A stretch of 64,000 bases of DNA. Source: Paraburkholderia sp. BL25I1N1. GTDB taxonomy: Bacteria > Pseudomonadota > Gammaproteobacteria > Burkholderiales > Burkholderiaceae. The notes under the pieces were generated by a model. It ran no database searches and was not told the origin of the DNA. It saw nothing but the letters and a program-made list of their open reading frames with translations. Each line of letters begins with the position of its first letter. Positions within the stretch are counted from its first letter, which is position 1. The position numbers and the translations under genes were made by a program. This document shows, piece after piece, positions 18,714 to 28,550 of this stretch. The stretch covers positions 124,001 through 188,000 of the forward strand of contig NZ_PVZB01000007.1 in NCBI RefSeq assembly GCF_003002025.1, given 5' to 3'.

Positions 18714-19347
18714 GATGGACTCCTCGAGGCTGGGTGAATGCGTCAAGTTTTATCACGAACTTTGGAATCAATAAAAGCGCGTTAAATAGAAACTATATAA
18801 AACGCCTAATTCGTTTCTCCATTTCGTGAAGAAAAAATGTCCGGATAATTTTTAAAAAAGAAAAATTACCCGAAAAAAATAGCGGACCATTTTTTTACCG
18901 CTATCCATGCGTCAGAATGATGGCGGAGGGAGATGCGCAAGCTTCGCAGGAAGGCGCGCTCAAAGTACGAGCTTGGCTTAGGCAAAGGCTCGCAGGATGC
19001 CTGTGAAAGGGCGGATTCGGTAACAATTGCCGAATAAAATTCAGAAAAAATGCCGAAACATTGACCGATACAATTTGAGATATTTTGCGCTCTTGCAGTG
19101 GGAATTTTAATATCGCTTTATCTATACCTGAACAAGGGTATTCACTCATTCCGACACAGGTTTCCCATTCGGCTGCTCAGGCAGTTTTTTCGGGCGGGAA
19201 ACAGAAGGGCAATTAGCACCGGTTCAAACAGTTACGCGTCGCGCATGGATTTGCATGACGCGGTTACCGGCGTTGTGCGGCCCGTTGCCGGACTGCATTT
19301 CAACCAACCAGCGGATGGCACTTGACTGACGAACTGAGGGGCAGCGC
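18714..19347. promoter_or_regulatory. Divergent bceA/bceB control region, AT-rich
   Basis: 634 bp, by far the most AT-rich stretch of the first half of the window (18750-18900 has many A/T runs). It must hold the promoters of both bceA and bceB-K. A terminator-like hairpin for the minus strand lies at 18873-18904. A short CTGC-TCAG-GCAG hairpin followed by TTTTTT sits at about 19172-19189 on the plus strand, 160 bp before bceB. No sigma54 site or ops/JUMPstart element was found. No gene seen. Confidence 0.65.
18873..18904 (-). terminator. Terminator-like hairpin in the bceA leader
   Basis: Read on the minus strand, ATAGCGG pairs with CCGCTAT (12-base loop) and is followed at once by seven T. 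It lies 160 bp upstream of bceA with no minus-strand gene before it, so it is placed like an attenuator. The stem is only 7 bp. Confidence 0.5.
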
Positions 19348-20745
19348 ATGCTGAGCGTTCTATCGAGAATCATCGACATCGCCATGGTCGCGCTCGGCGC
19401 CGCCATCGCGGCGGCCGTGCACAGCGGGAAAGTCGTGTGGCTGGACGATATGCAAAGCGTCTCGCTCGCGTTCGACTGCCTGCTGGTGGTGGTGTTTTTC
19501 CCGGCGCTCGGGATCTATCAATCGTGGCGCGGCAAGCCGCTCTACGACCTGCTGTGCCGCGTAGCGGGAGGCTGGCTGCTGGTGGAAGTCACCGGCGTGC
19601 TGATCAGTTTCAGCCTGCACCGTTCGGACAGCCTGTCGCGGCTGTGGCTCGTCTATTGGGCCGTGGCCACGATCGTGCTGCTGATCGTCACCAAGGTGAT
19701 CGTCTATTCGATTCTGCGCGGACTGCGCCGCGAAGGCTTCAATCAGCGCGCGGTGGCGATCGTCGGCGGCGCGCCGTACGGGCGCTTTCTGATCCAGCAG
19801 ATGCGCAGCCGTCCGGACGCGGGTTTCTCGCCGGTCGTGGTGTTCGATGAAGACAGCACGATCAATCACTACGAAGACCCGGACGCGGGCGAGGCGATCG
19901 AAGGCGTGCCGGTCGAGCGCGACTATCAGCGCATGCTGCAACTCGTGCGCCAGCGCGCGATTCGCGAGCTGTGGCTGGCGCTGCCGATTTCGAAGGAGAA
20001 AGCGATCCATCGCTTCGTGATGGATCTGCGCAACGACTTCGTGAACATCCGTTTCATTCCGGACGTGCGCAGCCTGACGCTCTTCAATCAGCCGATGGTC
20101 GATCTGCTCGGCGTGCCGGCGATCAACCTGGCCGCCTCGCCGATCACCGATCTGCGCGTGCTGCCCAAGCGCGTTTTCGATCGTCTGTTCGCGCTGGCCG
20201 CGCTGACCGCGCTCGCGCCGGTGATGCTGGTGATCGCCGCCGCAGTGAAGCTCAGCTCGCCGGGCCCCGTGTTCTTCCGGCAGAAGCGCAAGGGCATCGA
20301 CGGCAATCAGTTCGAGATCTACAAGTTCCGCTCGATGAAGGTGCACAAGGAAGAGCACGGCAGGATCACCCAGGCCACGCGGCGCGATCCGCGCATCACG
20401 GCGGTCGGCGCGTTCCTGCGGCGTACCAGTCTCGACGAACTGCCGCAGTTCATCAATGTGCTGCGCGGCGAGATGTCGGTGGTCGGTCCGCGTCCGCATG
20501 CGCTCGAGCATGACGACATCTACAAGGATCTGGTGAAGGGCTACATGCACCGCTACCGGATCAAGCCGGGCATTACCGGATGGGCGCAGATCAACGGCTA
20601 TCGCGGCGAAACCGACCGCATCGAAAAGATGATGGGCCGCGTCAAGCTCGATCTGTACTACATGCAGCACTGGACCTTCTGGCTCGACATCAAGATCGTC
20701 GTGCTGACGCTGTGGAAGGGTTTCGTGGGCAGCAATGCTTACTAA
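19348..20745 (+). CDS. bceB: Undecaprenyl-phosphate glucose-1-phosphate transferase
   Basis: 465 residues. Four N-terminal membrane helices (to about 130), a soluble segment with [15 protein letters not shown], a fifth helix ([20 protein letters not shown] near 275-295), then the catalytic polyprenyl-phosphate hexose-1-phosphate transferase domain: [46 protein letters not shown] and [19 protein letters not shown]. It starts the repeat unit by moving Glc-1-P onto the lipid carrier at the inner membrane. GAGGGGCAGCGC precedes the ATG. First gene of the bceB-K operon. Confidence 0.94.
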   Translation: MLSVLSRIIDIAMVALGAAIAAAVHSGKVVWLDDMQSVSLAFDCLLVVVFFPALGIYQSWRGKPLYDLLCRVAGGWLLVEVTGVLISFSLHRSDSLSRLWLVYWAVATIVLLIVTKVIVYSILRGLRREGFNQRAVAIVGGAPYGRFLIQQMRSRPDAGFSPVVVFDEDSTINHYEDPDAGEAIEGVPVERDYQRMLQLVRQRAIRELWLALPISKEKAIHRFVMDLRNDFVNIRFIPDVRSLTLFNQPMVDLLGVPAINLAASPITDLRVLPKRVFDRLFALAALTALAPVMLVIAAAVKLSSPGPVFFRQKRKGIDGNQFEIYKFRSMKVHKEEHGRITQATRRDPRITAVGAFLRRTSLDELPQFINVLRGEMSVVGPRPHALEHDDIYKDLVKGYMHRYRIKPGITGWAQINGYRGETDRIEKMMGRVKLDLYYMQHWTFWLDIKIVVLTLWKGFVGSNAY

Positions 20746-20785
20746 GCCCGTTCCTCAATCAACTCCATTTTGCGAGGTGTAACAC

Positions 20786-22228
20786 ATGAACCTGACGATC
20801 ATCGGTAGTGGCTACGTAGGCCTCGTGACGGGCGCTTGTCTGGCCGACATTGGCCACGATGTGTTCTGTCTCGACGTCGATCAGCGCAAGATCGACGTGC
20901 TCAACAACGGCGGCGTGCCGATCCATGAACCGGGTCTGCAGGAAATCATCGCGCGCAATCGCAAGGCCGGCCGCCTGAAGTTCTCGACCGACGTCGAAGC
21001 CGCCGTCGCGCACGGCGATATCCAGTTCATCGCGGTCGGCACGCCGTCCGACGAAGACGGCTCCGCCGACCTGCAATACGTGCTCGCCGCCGCGCGCAAC
21101 ATCGGCCGCCATATGACGGGCTTCAAGGTGATCGTCGACAAATCGACGGTGCCGGTCGGCACCGCCTCGCGCGTGCGCGAAGTGATCGCCGCCGAACTGG
21201 CGGAACGCAACGCGGCGCACATGTTCTCCGTGGTGTCGAATCCCGAGTTCCTGAAAGAAGGCGCGGCGGTGGAAGACTTCACGCGGCCCGATCGCATCGT
21301 GCTCGGTTGCGACGAAGACGTGCCCGGCGAAAAAGCGCGCGACCTGATGAAACGCCTCTACGCGCCGTTCAACCGCAATCGCGAACGCACGCTGTACATG
21401 GACGTGCGCTCGGCCGAATTCACCAAATACGCGGCCAATGCCATGCTCGCCACGCGTATCTCGTACATGAACGAACTCGCGAATCTGGCCGACCGCGTCG
21501 GTGCGGATATCGAGGCCGTGCGCCGCGGCATCGGCTCCGATCCGCGCATCGGTTACGACTTCCTGTATGCCGGGTGTGGCTATGGCGGTTCGTGCTTCCC
21601 GAAGGACGTGCAGGCGTTGATCCGCACGGCCGCGGATTTCAAGGCGAATCTGCGCATTCTCGAAGCGGTCGAAGCCGTCAACGACACGCAGAAGAAAGTG
21701 CTCGCGCACAAGATCGTCTCGCGTCTGGGCGAAGACCTGTCGGATCGCACGTTCGGCGTGTGGGGGCTCGCATTCAAGCCGAACACCGACGACATGCGTG
21801 AAGCGCCGAGCCGTCCGCTGATCGCCGAACTGCTGCGCCGCGGGGCACGCGTCAAAGCGTACGACCCGGTCGCGGTCGACGAATCGAAGCGCGTGTTCGC
21901 GCTGGATCTGAAGGACGTGCCGCAACAGCACGCGCGCCTCGAATTCGTGAAGGAAGAAATGGACGCGGCCGCCGGCGCTGACGCGCTGGTGATCCTCACC
22001 GAGTGGAAGGTGTTCAAGAGCCCGGACTTCGATTCGCTCAAGCGCATCCTCAAGACGCCGCTGATTTTCGACGGCCGCAACCTGTATGAGCCGGAGGCGC
22101 TGCTCGAACTCGGTATCGAGTATCACGCGATCGGCCGGCAGCACGCGCTGCGCATCGCGCCGGCGAAGGTCGGCGCGAGCGGCTTGCCGCAAGCGCAAAC
22201 GGCGGACACGGCCGAAGCCGGCCGCTGA
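20786..22228 (+). CDS. bceC: UDP-glucose 6-dehydrogenase
   Basis: 480 residues. The N-terminal Rossmann motif is [18 protein letters not shown]; the catalytic cysteine lies in [10 protein letters not shown] near residue 270; the C-terminal UDP-binding domain includes [16 protein letters not shown]. It oxidises UDP-glucose to UDP-glucuronate, the donor for the glucuronic acid side residue of cepacian. 40 bp after bceB, with GCGAGGTGTAAC as ribosome binding site. Confidence 0.95.
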   Translation: MNLTIIGSGYVGLVTGACLADIGHDVFCLDVDQRKIDVLNNGGVPIHEPGLQEIIARNRKAGRLKFSTDVEAAVAHGDIQFIAVGTPSDEDGSADLQYVLAAARNIGRHMTGFKVIVDKSTVPVGTASRVREVIAAELAERNAAHMFSVVSNPEFLKEGAAVEDFTRPDRIVLGCDEDVPGEKARDLMKRLYAPFNRNRERTLYMDVRSAEFTKYAANAMLATRISYMNELANLADRVGADIEAVRRGIGSDPRIGYDFLYAGCGYGGSCFPKDVQALIRTAADFKANLRILEAVEAVNDTQKKVLAHKIVSRLGEDLSDRTFGVWGLAFKPNTDDMREAPSRPLIAELLRRGARVKAYDPVAVDESKRVFALDLKDVPQQHARLEFVKEEMDAAAGADALVILTEWKVFKSPDFDSLKRILKTPLIFDGRNLYEPEALLELGIEYHAIGRQHALRIAPAKVGASGLPQAQTADTAEAGR

Positions 22229-22271
22229 TCCGTCGCCCACGCACCGACAAGCGTTCATCACGGAGCCCGCC

Positions 22272-22727
22272 ATGTTCGCCAACGTACTGATCGTCTGCCA
22301 TGCAAACGTGTGCCGTTCGCCCGCCGCCGAAATGCTGTTCAAGGCCCGGCAACGCGCGGCGCCGCGTTCGCAGGCGGCGCCGATCGCGTTTCATTCGGCG
22401 GGCTTGCGGGCGATGAACGGCCACGCCATGGACCCGGTCATGCAACGCCTGCTCGCCGAGCAGGGCGTGGCCTCCGGCATCCACTACTCGCGGCGTCTGG
22501 ACCGGCAACTTGTGCGCAACGCCGATCTGGTGCTCGTCACCGAGCGCGCGCAGGTGAGCGACGTCGAAGCGCTCGATCCGGCTTCGCGCGGCAAGGTCTA
22601 TCCGCTCGGCAAGTGGGAAGCGGATTCCGACGTCGCCGATCCGCACGGCGGTGCGGAAACCGCTTATAGGGAGAGTCTCGTGCTCATCGAACATCTGGTC
22701 ATGGGATGGCTGAAGAAAATATGCTGA
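22272..22727 (+). CDS. bceD: Low-molecular-weight protein tyrosine phosphatase
   Basis: 151 residues. The C-x5-R-S phosphate loop is present as CHANVCRS at residues 9-16, and the general-acid aspartate as DPHGG near 125. It dephosphorylates the cognate BY-kinase (BceF here), a Wzb/Wzc-type pair controlling capsule and EPS polymerisation. The stop overlaps bceE, implying translational coupling. Confidence 0.94.
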   Translation: MFANVLIVCHANVCRSPAAEMLFKARQRAAPRSQAAPIAFHSAGLRAMNGHAMDPVMQRLLAEQGVASGIHYSRRLDRQLVRNADLVLVTERAQVSDVEALDPASRGKVYPLGKWEADSDVADPHGGAETAYRESLVLIEHLVMGWLKKIC

Positions 22728-23950
22728 TGAAAAAACCCGCTGCACCCTCGTTCGCGAACGGCAAGTCCACGAAGTTCAAGTCGAATCTTGCCGCCACGCT
22801 TTTGCTGACGTCCTTTCTGTCAGCCTGCGCCACCGCACCTGGCAATTACCTCGATACGTCCCGTCTGAAAGACGACGGCCAGCACGACAGCCAGGCCGCC
22901 GAGACCTATCCGGTTCATGTGATCGATGCCGCCGTCGTGACCGCCCAGGCGCAAGCCGCCGCTGCAAAGACGCAAGTGCTGCCGCCTTCGAACCTGAGCG
23001 ACCCGTCGCAGTACGTGTACCGTCTCGCGCCGCAGGACATTCTCGGCATCACCGTGTGGGACCACCCTGAATTGACCACGCCGCAGGGCAGTACCTTGTC
23101 CGCCGGCGGCAACACCACGCAGTCGATCGGCGGCGCCTTGCAGCAGCCGTACACGGCCGCGCTGCCGGGCCAGGCCGATCCATACGGCCAGACCATCGCG
23201 GCCGACGGCACGATCTTTTTCCCGTTTGTCGGCCGTATCCGGGCCGCCGGCAAAACCGTCGGCGAGGTGCGCGACCAGTTGAGCACCGGCCTCGTGCGCT
23301 ATATCCGCAATCCGCAGGTTGACGTGCGCGTGCTGTCGTATCGCGGCCAGAAAGTGCAGGTGACCGGCGAAGTGAAGACGCCAGGCCCGCTCGCAATGAG
23401 CGACGTGCCGCTCACGCTGGTCGACGCGATCACGCGCTCGGGCGGCACGAACGCGGACGCCGACATTCAGCGCGTGCGCCTCACGCGCAACAACAAGCTC
23501 TACGTACTCGACGCCGACCGCATGCTCGATCGCGGCGACACCACGCAGAACGTGATGCTGCAGAACGGCGACGTGATCAACATACCGGACCGCACCGACA
23601 GCCGCGTGTTCGTGATGGGTGAAGTGAAGACGCCGATCCAGCTGCCGATCGTCAAAGGCCGCATGACGATCGCCGACGCGCTCACGCAAGGCGGCGGCAT
23701 TCTCGATACCGACGCCAATCCGCGCCAGATCTTCGTGATGCGCGGCATGAAGGATCACCCGACCACGCCGGACGTGTACCGCCTCGACATGACGCAGCCG
23801 GACGCCATCATGCTGTCCTCGCAATTCCAGTTGCAGCCGCTGGATGTCGTGTACGTGGGCACCGCGGCATCGACCACCTTCAACCGCGTGTTGCAGCAGG
23901 TGTTGCCGAGCGTGCAGACGTTGTTCTACCTGAAACAGCTGACGCGATAA
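22727..23950 (+). CDS. bceE: Outer-membrane polysaccharide export lipoprotein (Wza/OPX)
   Basis: About 407 residues. A lipoprotein signal ends at FLSAC near residue 31. The periplasmic polysaccharide export domain (YRLAPQDILGITVWDHPELT, then GTIFFPFVGRIRAAGKTVGEV) is followed by SLBB repeats (VQVTGEVKTPGPLAMSDVPLTLVDAI; VFVMGEVKTPIQLPIVKGRMTIADAL). It forms the outer-membrane exit channel. Start uncertain: ATG 22727 (TGATG with the bceD stop), 22721 or 22706 are all in frame; 22727 gives the cleanest MKK signal peptide. Confidence 0.92.
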   Translation: MKKPAAPSFANGKSTKFKSNLAATLLLTSFLSACATAPGNYLDTSRLKDDGQHDSQAAETYPVHVIDAAVVTAQAQAAAAKTQVLPPSNLSDPSQYVYRLAPQDILGITVWDHPELTTPQGSTLSAGGNTTQSIGGALQQPYTAALPGQADPYGQTIAADGTIFFPFVGRIRAAGKTVGEVRDQLSTGLVRYIRNPQVDVRVLSYRGQKVQVTGEVKTPGPLAMSDVPLTLVDAITRSGGTNADADIQRVRLTRNNKLYVLDADRMLDRGDTTQNVMLQNGDVINIPDRTDSRVFVMGEVKTPIQLPIVKGRMTIADALTQGGGILDTDANPRQIFVMRGMKDHPTTPDVYRLDMTQPDAIMLSSQFQLQPLDVVYVGTAASTTFNRVLQQVLPSVQTLFYLKQLTR

Positions 23951-24051
23951 AAAAGTTCAAGCCGTCGTCTCAGGCCCGCGCCGCGCCGTCCGTGAAGGAC
24001 GCGGCGCGGGACCGAAGCAAACGTAGCTGCAACCGATACGGGAAGCGAATT

Positions 24052-26274
24052 GTGAGCAACCAAATCTCTCCACACATGGCCGGTCCGATCAAGACCGAAG
24101 AAGAGGACGTCGTCCTCGGACAACTGGTGCAGGTGATCCTCGACGACATCTGGTGGCTCATCGCCATTGCGGCCGTGATCGTCGGGATTGCCGGCGCTTA
24201 CTGCTTCCTCGCCAAGCCGATCTATTCCGCCGACGCACACGTGCGGGTCGAGCAATCCGACAACACGTCGCAGGCGCTCACGCAAACGCAGACCGGCGCG
24301 GCGATCACCACGGGTTCGACCTCGCTGCCGACCGACGCCGAGATCGAAATCATCAAGAGCCGCGGCGTGGTCGGTCCCGTCGTGCAACAACTGAAGCTGA
24401 ACTTCAGCGTCACGCCGAAGACGTTCCCACTGCTCGGCAGCATCGCCGCGCGCATGGCGACGCCGGGTCAGCCGGCGCGTCCGTGGTTGGGGCTGTCGTC
24501 GTACGCATGGGGCGGTGAAGAAGCCGACGTCGATTCGATCGACGTGATCCCCGCGCTGGAAGGTCAGAAGCTGACCATGAAGGCGGTTGACGACCAGCAC
24601 TACGAACTGTATGCGGCCAACGGCTCGCTGCTGCTGCGCGGCCAGGTCGGCCAGCAGGCGCAGGGTGGCGGCGTGTCCATCATGGTCAACAAACTGGTGG
24701 CGCGGCCGGGCGAGGAGTTCACGGTGATGCGCGCCAACGACCTCGACGCGATCTCCGCGTTCCAGTCGGCCATCACGGTTCAGGAGCAGGGCAAGCAGAC
24801 CGGCGTGATCCAGATCTCGCTGGAAGACAAGAACCCCGAACACGCGGCACTCGTTGCCAACGCGCTGGCGGAGTCGTATGTGCGCCAGCACGTGCTGAAC
24901 AAGCAGGCCGACGCCAGCAAGATGCTCGACTTCCTGAAGAGCGAAGAGCCGCGCCTGAAGGCCGATCTGGAGCGCGCCGAGGCCGCCCTGACGGCGTATC
25001 AGCGCCAGTCCGGCTCGATCAACGCGAGCGACGAAGCCAAGGTGTACCTCGAAGGCAGCGTGCAGTACGAGCAGCAGATCGCCGGTTTGCGTTTGCAGAT
25101 GGCGCAGCTCACCGAGCGTTACGGCGACGACCATCCGATGCTGGTGGCCGCGCGTGCGCAGATGGCCGAATTGCAGGCGCAGCGCACCAAATACGCCGAC
25201 CGCTTCCGCGATCTGCCGGCCACTGAAGTGAAGGCCGTGCAGTTGCAGCGCGACGCGAAAGTGGCGGAAGACATCTACGTGTTGCTGCTCAACCGTGTGC
25301 AGGAACTGTCCGTGCAGAAGGCCGGCACCGGCGGCAACGTGCATATCGTCGACGCCGCGCTGCGCCCGGGCGTGCCGGTCAAGCCGAAGAAGGCGCTGAT
25401 CCTGTCGGCGGCGGTGATTCTCGGGCTGATCGCGGGCACCGGCTTCGTGTTCCTGCGCCGCAACATGTTCAAGGGCATCGACGACCCCGATCACATCGAA
25501 CGCGCGTTTCATCTGCCGGTGTTCGGCCTCGTGCCGCTCTCCGCCGAACAGGGCGTGCTCGAAGCCAGCTTCCAGCGCGGCGGCGAACGTCTGCGTTCGG
25601 TGCTGGCCAATGCGCGGCCGAAGGACGTCACGGTCGAAAGCCTGCGCAGTCTGCGCACCTCCATGCAGTTCACGATGATGGACGCGAAGAACCGCATCGT
25701 CATGCTGACGGGTCCGATGGCCGGTGTCGGCAAGAGCTTCCTGACGGTCAACCTGGCGGTGCTGCTCGCAAACTCGGGCAAGCGCGTGCTGATGATCGAC
25801 GGCGACATGCGCCGCGGCGTGCTCGAACGCTATCTGGGCGGTGTGCCGGATAACGGCCTGTCCGAATTGCTGAGCGGCCAGATCTCGCTGGAAGAAGCGA
25901 TCCGCAGCTCGCAGGTCGACGGCCTGAGCTTCATCTCGTGCGGCCGCCGTCCGCCGAACCCGTCGGAACTGTTGATGTCGCCGCGTCTGCCGCAGTACCT
26001 CGAAGGTCTCGCCAAGCGCTACGACGTGATCATGATCGACACGCCGCCGGTGCTGGCCGTGACCGATGCGTCGATCATCGGCGCATATGCCGGCTCGACC
26101 TTCTTCGTGATGCGCTCGGGCGTGCACAGCGAAGGCGAGATCAGCGATGCGCTGAAGCGTCTGCGCGCGGCCGGCGTGCACGTGCAGGGCGGCATTTTCA
26201 ACGGCATGCCGGCGCGCTCGCGCGGCGGCTACGACCGTGGCTACGCGGCGGTGCAGGAATACCTGAGCACCTGA
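24052..26274 (+). CDS. bceF: Tyrosine autokinase / chain-length regulator (Wzc-type BY-kinase)
   Basis: 740 residues from a GTG preceded by GGGAAG. Membrane helices at about 30-52 and 440-465 bracket a periplasmic Wzz-like domain with coiled coil. The cytoplasmic kinase has Walker A GPMAGVGKS near 555, Walker A' VLMIDGDMRRG near 580 and Walker B VIMIDTPPVLAVTD near 660. The C-terminus carries three tyrosines (GGYDRGYAAVQEYLST), the usual autophosphorylation cluster though sparse. It works with BceE and BceD in polymer assembly and export. The frame is open back to 23992 but without family similarity. Confidence 0.94.
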   Translation: MSNQISPHMAGPIKTEEEDVVLGQLVQVILDDIWWLIAIAAVIVGIAGAYCFLAKPIYSADAHVRVEQSDNTSQALTQTQTGAAITTGSTSLPTDAEIEIIKSRGVVGPVVQQLKLNFSVTPKTFPLLGSIAARMATPGQPARPWLGLSSYAWGGEEADVDSIDVIPALEGQKLTMKAVDDQHYELYAANGSLLLRGQVGQQAQGGGVSIMVNKLVARPGEEFTVMRANDLDAISAFQSAITVQEQGKQTGVIQISLEDKNPEHAALVANALAESYVRQHVLNKQADASKMLDFLKSEEPRLKADLERAEAALTAYQRQSGSINASDEAKVYLEGSVQYEQQIAGLRLQMAQLTERYGDDHPMLVAARAQMAELQAQRTKYADRFRDLPATEVKAVQLQRDAKVAEDIYVLLLNRVQELSVQKAGTGGNVHIVDAALRPGVPVKPKKALILSAAVILGLIAGTGFVFLRRNMFKGIDDPDHIERAFHLPVFGLVPLSAEQGVLEASFQRGGERLRSVLANARPKDVTVESLRSLRTSMQFTMMDAKNRIVMLTGPMAGVGKSFLTVNLAVLLANSGKRVLMIDGDMRRGVLERYLGGVPDNGLSELLSGQISLEEAIRSSQVDGLSFISCGRRPPNPSELLMSPRLPQYLEGLAKRYDVIMIDTPPVLAVTDASIIGAYAGSTFFVMRSGVHSEGEISDALKRLRAAGVHVQGGIFNGMPARSRGGYDRGYAAVQEYLST

Positions 26275-26335
26275 GGCGGCGGGTTCGCGGATGCATGGCG
26301 AACCTCGCGCAACGACGACAACAAAGGACATCACG

Positions 26336-27268
26336 ATGAAAGTGACGGTACTGGTTCCGACTTACCGCCGCCCGGCCGATCTGGCGCGCTGCCTCGCTGC
26401 GCTGCAACGGCAGTCGCGGCGGCCCGACGAAGTGGTGGTGGTGGCGCGCGCCGACGACGAGCCGACCCACGCGTGCCTGCGCGATCCGTCTGTAGCGGGC
26501 GCGTTGCCGCTCGCGCTGGCGATTGTCGAAGTGCCCGGCCAGGTGGCGGCCCTGAATCGCGGCCTCGACGCGGCCCGCGGCGACGTGATCGCGATCACCG
26601 ACGACGACGCCGCGCCGCACGCCGACTGGGTCGAGCGCATCGCCGCCGCGTTCGAGGGCGACGCGCGTCTCGGCGCGCTCGGCGGACGCGACTGGGTGCA
26701 TGAAAAAGGCCGCGTGCTGGACGGCGAGCGGCCACTGGTCGGCAAGGTCACGGCGCACGGCAAGATCATCGGCAATCATCATCTGGGTGTGGGCGGCGCG
26801 CGCGAAGTCGATATTCTGAAGGGCGCCAACATGAGCTACCGCCGCGACGCGGTGCGCACCATTCGCTTCGACGCGCGCCTGCGCGGCGCGGGCGCGCAGG
26901 TCCACAACGACATGGCCTTCAGCCTCGCCGTGAAGAACGCCGGCTGGAAGCTGATGTACGACCCGCGCGTGGCGGTCGATCATTTCCCCGCCGAGCGTTT
27001 CGACGACGACCGGCGCGACGCGCAAACCATGGCCGCCTTGCGCAATGCCGCGTTCAATTTCCATCTGATCCTGCGCGACCAGTTGCCGCCGCTGCGCCGC
27101 GAGACCGCGTGGTGGTGGTGGACGCTGGTCGGCACGCGGGTCTATCCGGGCCTCACGCACGCGGCGCTCGCGCTGCTCTCGAAGCAGGCGGGTCTGAAGC
27201 TGACGCGCTGGCGCGCCGTGCGCAGCGGCGCGCACGAGGCGCGTCGCGCGCTCTCACGCGCCGCGTGA
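26336..27268 (+). CDS. bceG: Glycosyltransferase family 2
   Basis: 310 residues, GT-A fold. MKVTVLVPTYRRPADLARCL opens the domain, and the metal/donor-binding motif is ITDDDAAP near residue 88; GANMSYRRDAV near 165 and HNDMAFSLAV near 190 are acceptor-side conserved parts. One of the cepacian chain-extension enzymes in the cytoplasm; which linkage is not readable. AAAGGA before the ATG. 61 bp after bceF. Confidence 0.9.
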   Translation: MKVTVLVPTYRRPADLARCLAALQRQSRRPDEVVVVARADDEPTHACLRDPSVAGALPLALAIVEVPGQVAALNRGLDAARGDVIAITDDDAAPHADWVERIAAAFEGDARLGALGGRDWVHEKGRVLDGERPLVGKVTAHGKIIGNHHLGVGGAREVDILKGANMSYRRDAVRTIRFDARLRGAGAQVHNDMAFSLAVKNAGWKLMYDPRVAVDHFPAERFDDDRRDAQTMAALRNAAFNFHLILRDQLPPLRRETAWWWWTLVGTRVYPGLTHAALALLSKQAGLKLTRWRAVRSGAHEARRALSRAA

Positions 27269-27368
27269 GCGCCCTGGCTCGCACCGCGTCGCGCACGTTC
27301 GCGCATCGGCGCACGGCCCGCATGAGGGCCGCCGATGCCCCTTTCCACCGGCAGAGCGGAGTGCCTGC

Positions 27369-28547
27369 ATGAGTACGAAAGTTCACGTTCATCTGTTTTA
27401 CGGCGCCGACCCGCGCTTTTATCGACCGGGTGACAACATCGGTTGTCTGTACGGCTATCACCACGCGGAATCCGACGCGTTCAAGCTTACCTATTCGCAG
27501 GATGCCCGCGAAGGCAAGCCGGTGCGTCTGCTGCGCCGCGCGCTGAAGGCGGCGCTCGGGTTCGACTTCATCCATACGTGGCGCAACCGCGCTGAGATGC
27601 TGCGCTCGGACGTGATCTGGACGCATACGGAACAGGAATGGCTATCCGCGGCCCTCATGCTGCTTCTGAGCGGCCGCAAGGCCGGCGCCGATGCCTCGCC
27701 CTTGCTGCTCGCACAAAGCGTGTGGCTGCTCGATAAATGGCCTTCCTACGGCATTCTGCGCAGATGGCTGTATCGCAAGCTGATGGCGCGCGCCGATCAG
27801 CTCACCACGCTCGCCAGCGAAAACGCCGAGCTGTGCCAGCGTTATTTCGCTCGCGACGCCAAGCCGCTCCTTTATGGCCTGAACACGCAGGACTTCCCGG
27901 TCAGGACGCCGGCGGAATGGATGCCGCACACGCCGATCCGCATCGCCGCGATCGGCAACGATCGCGACCGTGATTGGGAGACGCTCATCAAGGCGTTCGG
28001 CAACGACGCGCGCTACACGGTGAAGCTCGCGACACGTCGGCGGATTCCCGCATCGCTGCGCGCGCCGAATGTCGAGATCGCGCTGTTCTCGGGGATCAGG
28101 AAGCAACATGAACTGTACGACTGGGCCGATGTGATCGTGGTGCCCTTGCGGCCGAATTCGCACGCCTCGGGCATCACCGTAATGCTGGAAGCGGCGGCGG
28201 TCGGCAAGCCGATGGTGGTCACGAATGTCGGCGCCTTGCAGGATTATTTTCCGGCCGGCGAGGCGTTCTATATCCCGCCGTTCAACCCGCAGGCGTTGCG
28301 CGAAGCGGTCGATCAGCTCGCCGCCGCGCCGCTGGACGCTTTGCGTCAGGCACAAGCGGCCGCGGCCGGCCTGCTGTCGCGCGATCTGACCACGCAGCAC
28401 TACGCCATGCAGCACGTGCGGATCACGCAGGAGATGCTGCGCGCGCGGGCTGCGGCGCGCACGCGCACGGCGGCCGGCATGGCGACGGCGGCGGGCGTGT
28501 CCGAGTCCGAGCGGCGGCCGGCGCGCCAGTCGCGCGGAGGTCTCTGA
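27369..28547 (+). CDS. bceH: Glycosyltransferase, GT-B (family 4-like)
   Basis: 392 residues. The C-terminal half has the GT-B donor site: IRIAAIGNDRDRDWETLIKAF and the late motif NSHASGITVMLEAAAVGKPMVVT, where the glutamate is kept. The N-terminal half (VHLFYGADPRFYRPGDNIGC) is less typical. The last 30 residues are Ala/Arg-rich and probably disordered. Four bases separate its stop from bceI, so the two are co-translated. Linkage unknown. Confidence 0.88.
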   Translation: MSTKVHVHLFYGADPRFYRPGDNIGCLYGYHHAESDAFKLTYSQDAREGKPVRLLRRALKAALGFDFIHTWRNRAEMLRSDVIWTHTEQEWLSAALMLLLSGRKAGADASPLLLAQSVWLLDKWPSYGILRRWLYRKLMARADQLTTLASENAELCQRYFARDAKPLLYGLNTQDFPVRTPAEWMPHTPIRIAAIGNDRDRDWETLIKAFGNDARYTVKLATRRRIPASLRAPNVEIALFSGIRKQHELYDWADVIVVPLRPNSHASGITVMLEAAAVGKPMVVTNVGALQDYFPAGEAFYIPPFNPQALREAVDQLAAAPLDALRQAQAAAAGLLSRDLTTQHYAMQHVRITQEMLRARAAARTRTAAGMATAAGVSESERRPARQSRGGL

Positions 28548-28550
28548 ACG

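Noticed and set aside
18974..18989. Possible sigma54 promoter upstream of bceB (TGGCTTAGGCAAAGGC)
   Set aside because: The -12 element lacks TTGC; only the -24 half resembles the consensus.
18714..19347. ops/JUMPstart element for RfaH-type control
   Set aside because: No GGCGGTAG-type sequence found on either strand of the bceA/bceB gap.
23926..26334. 802-residue open frame opposite bceF
   Set aside because: Histidine/arginine-rich antisense translation of a GC-rich gene; no family features.
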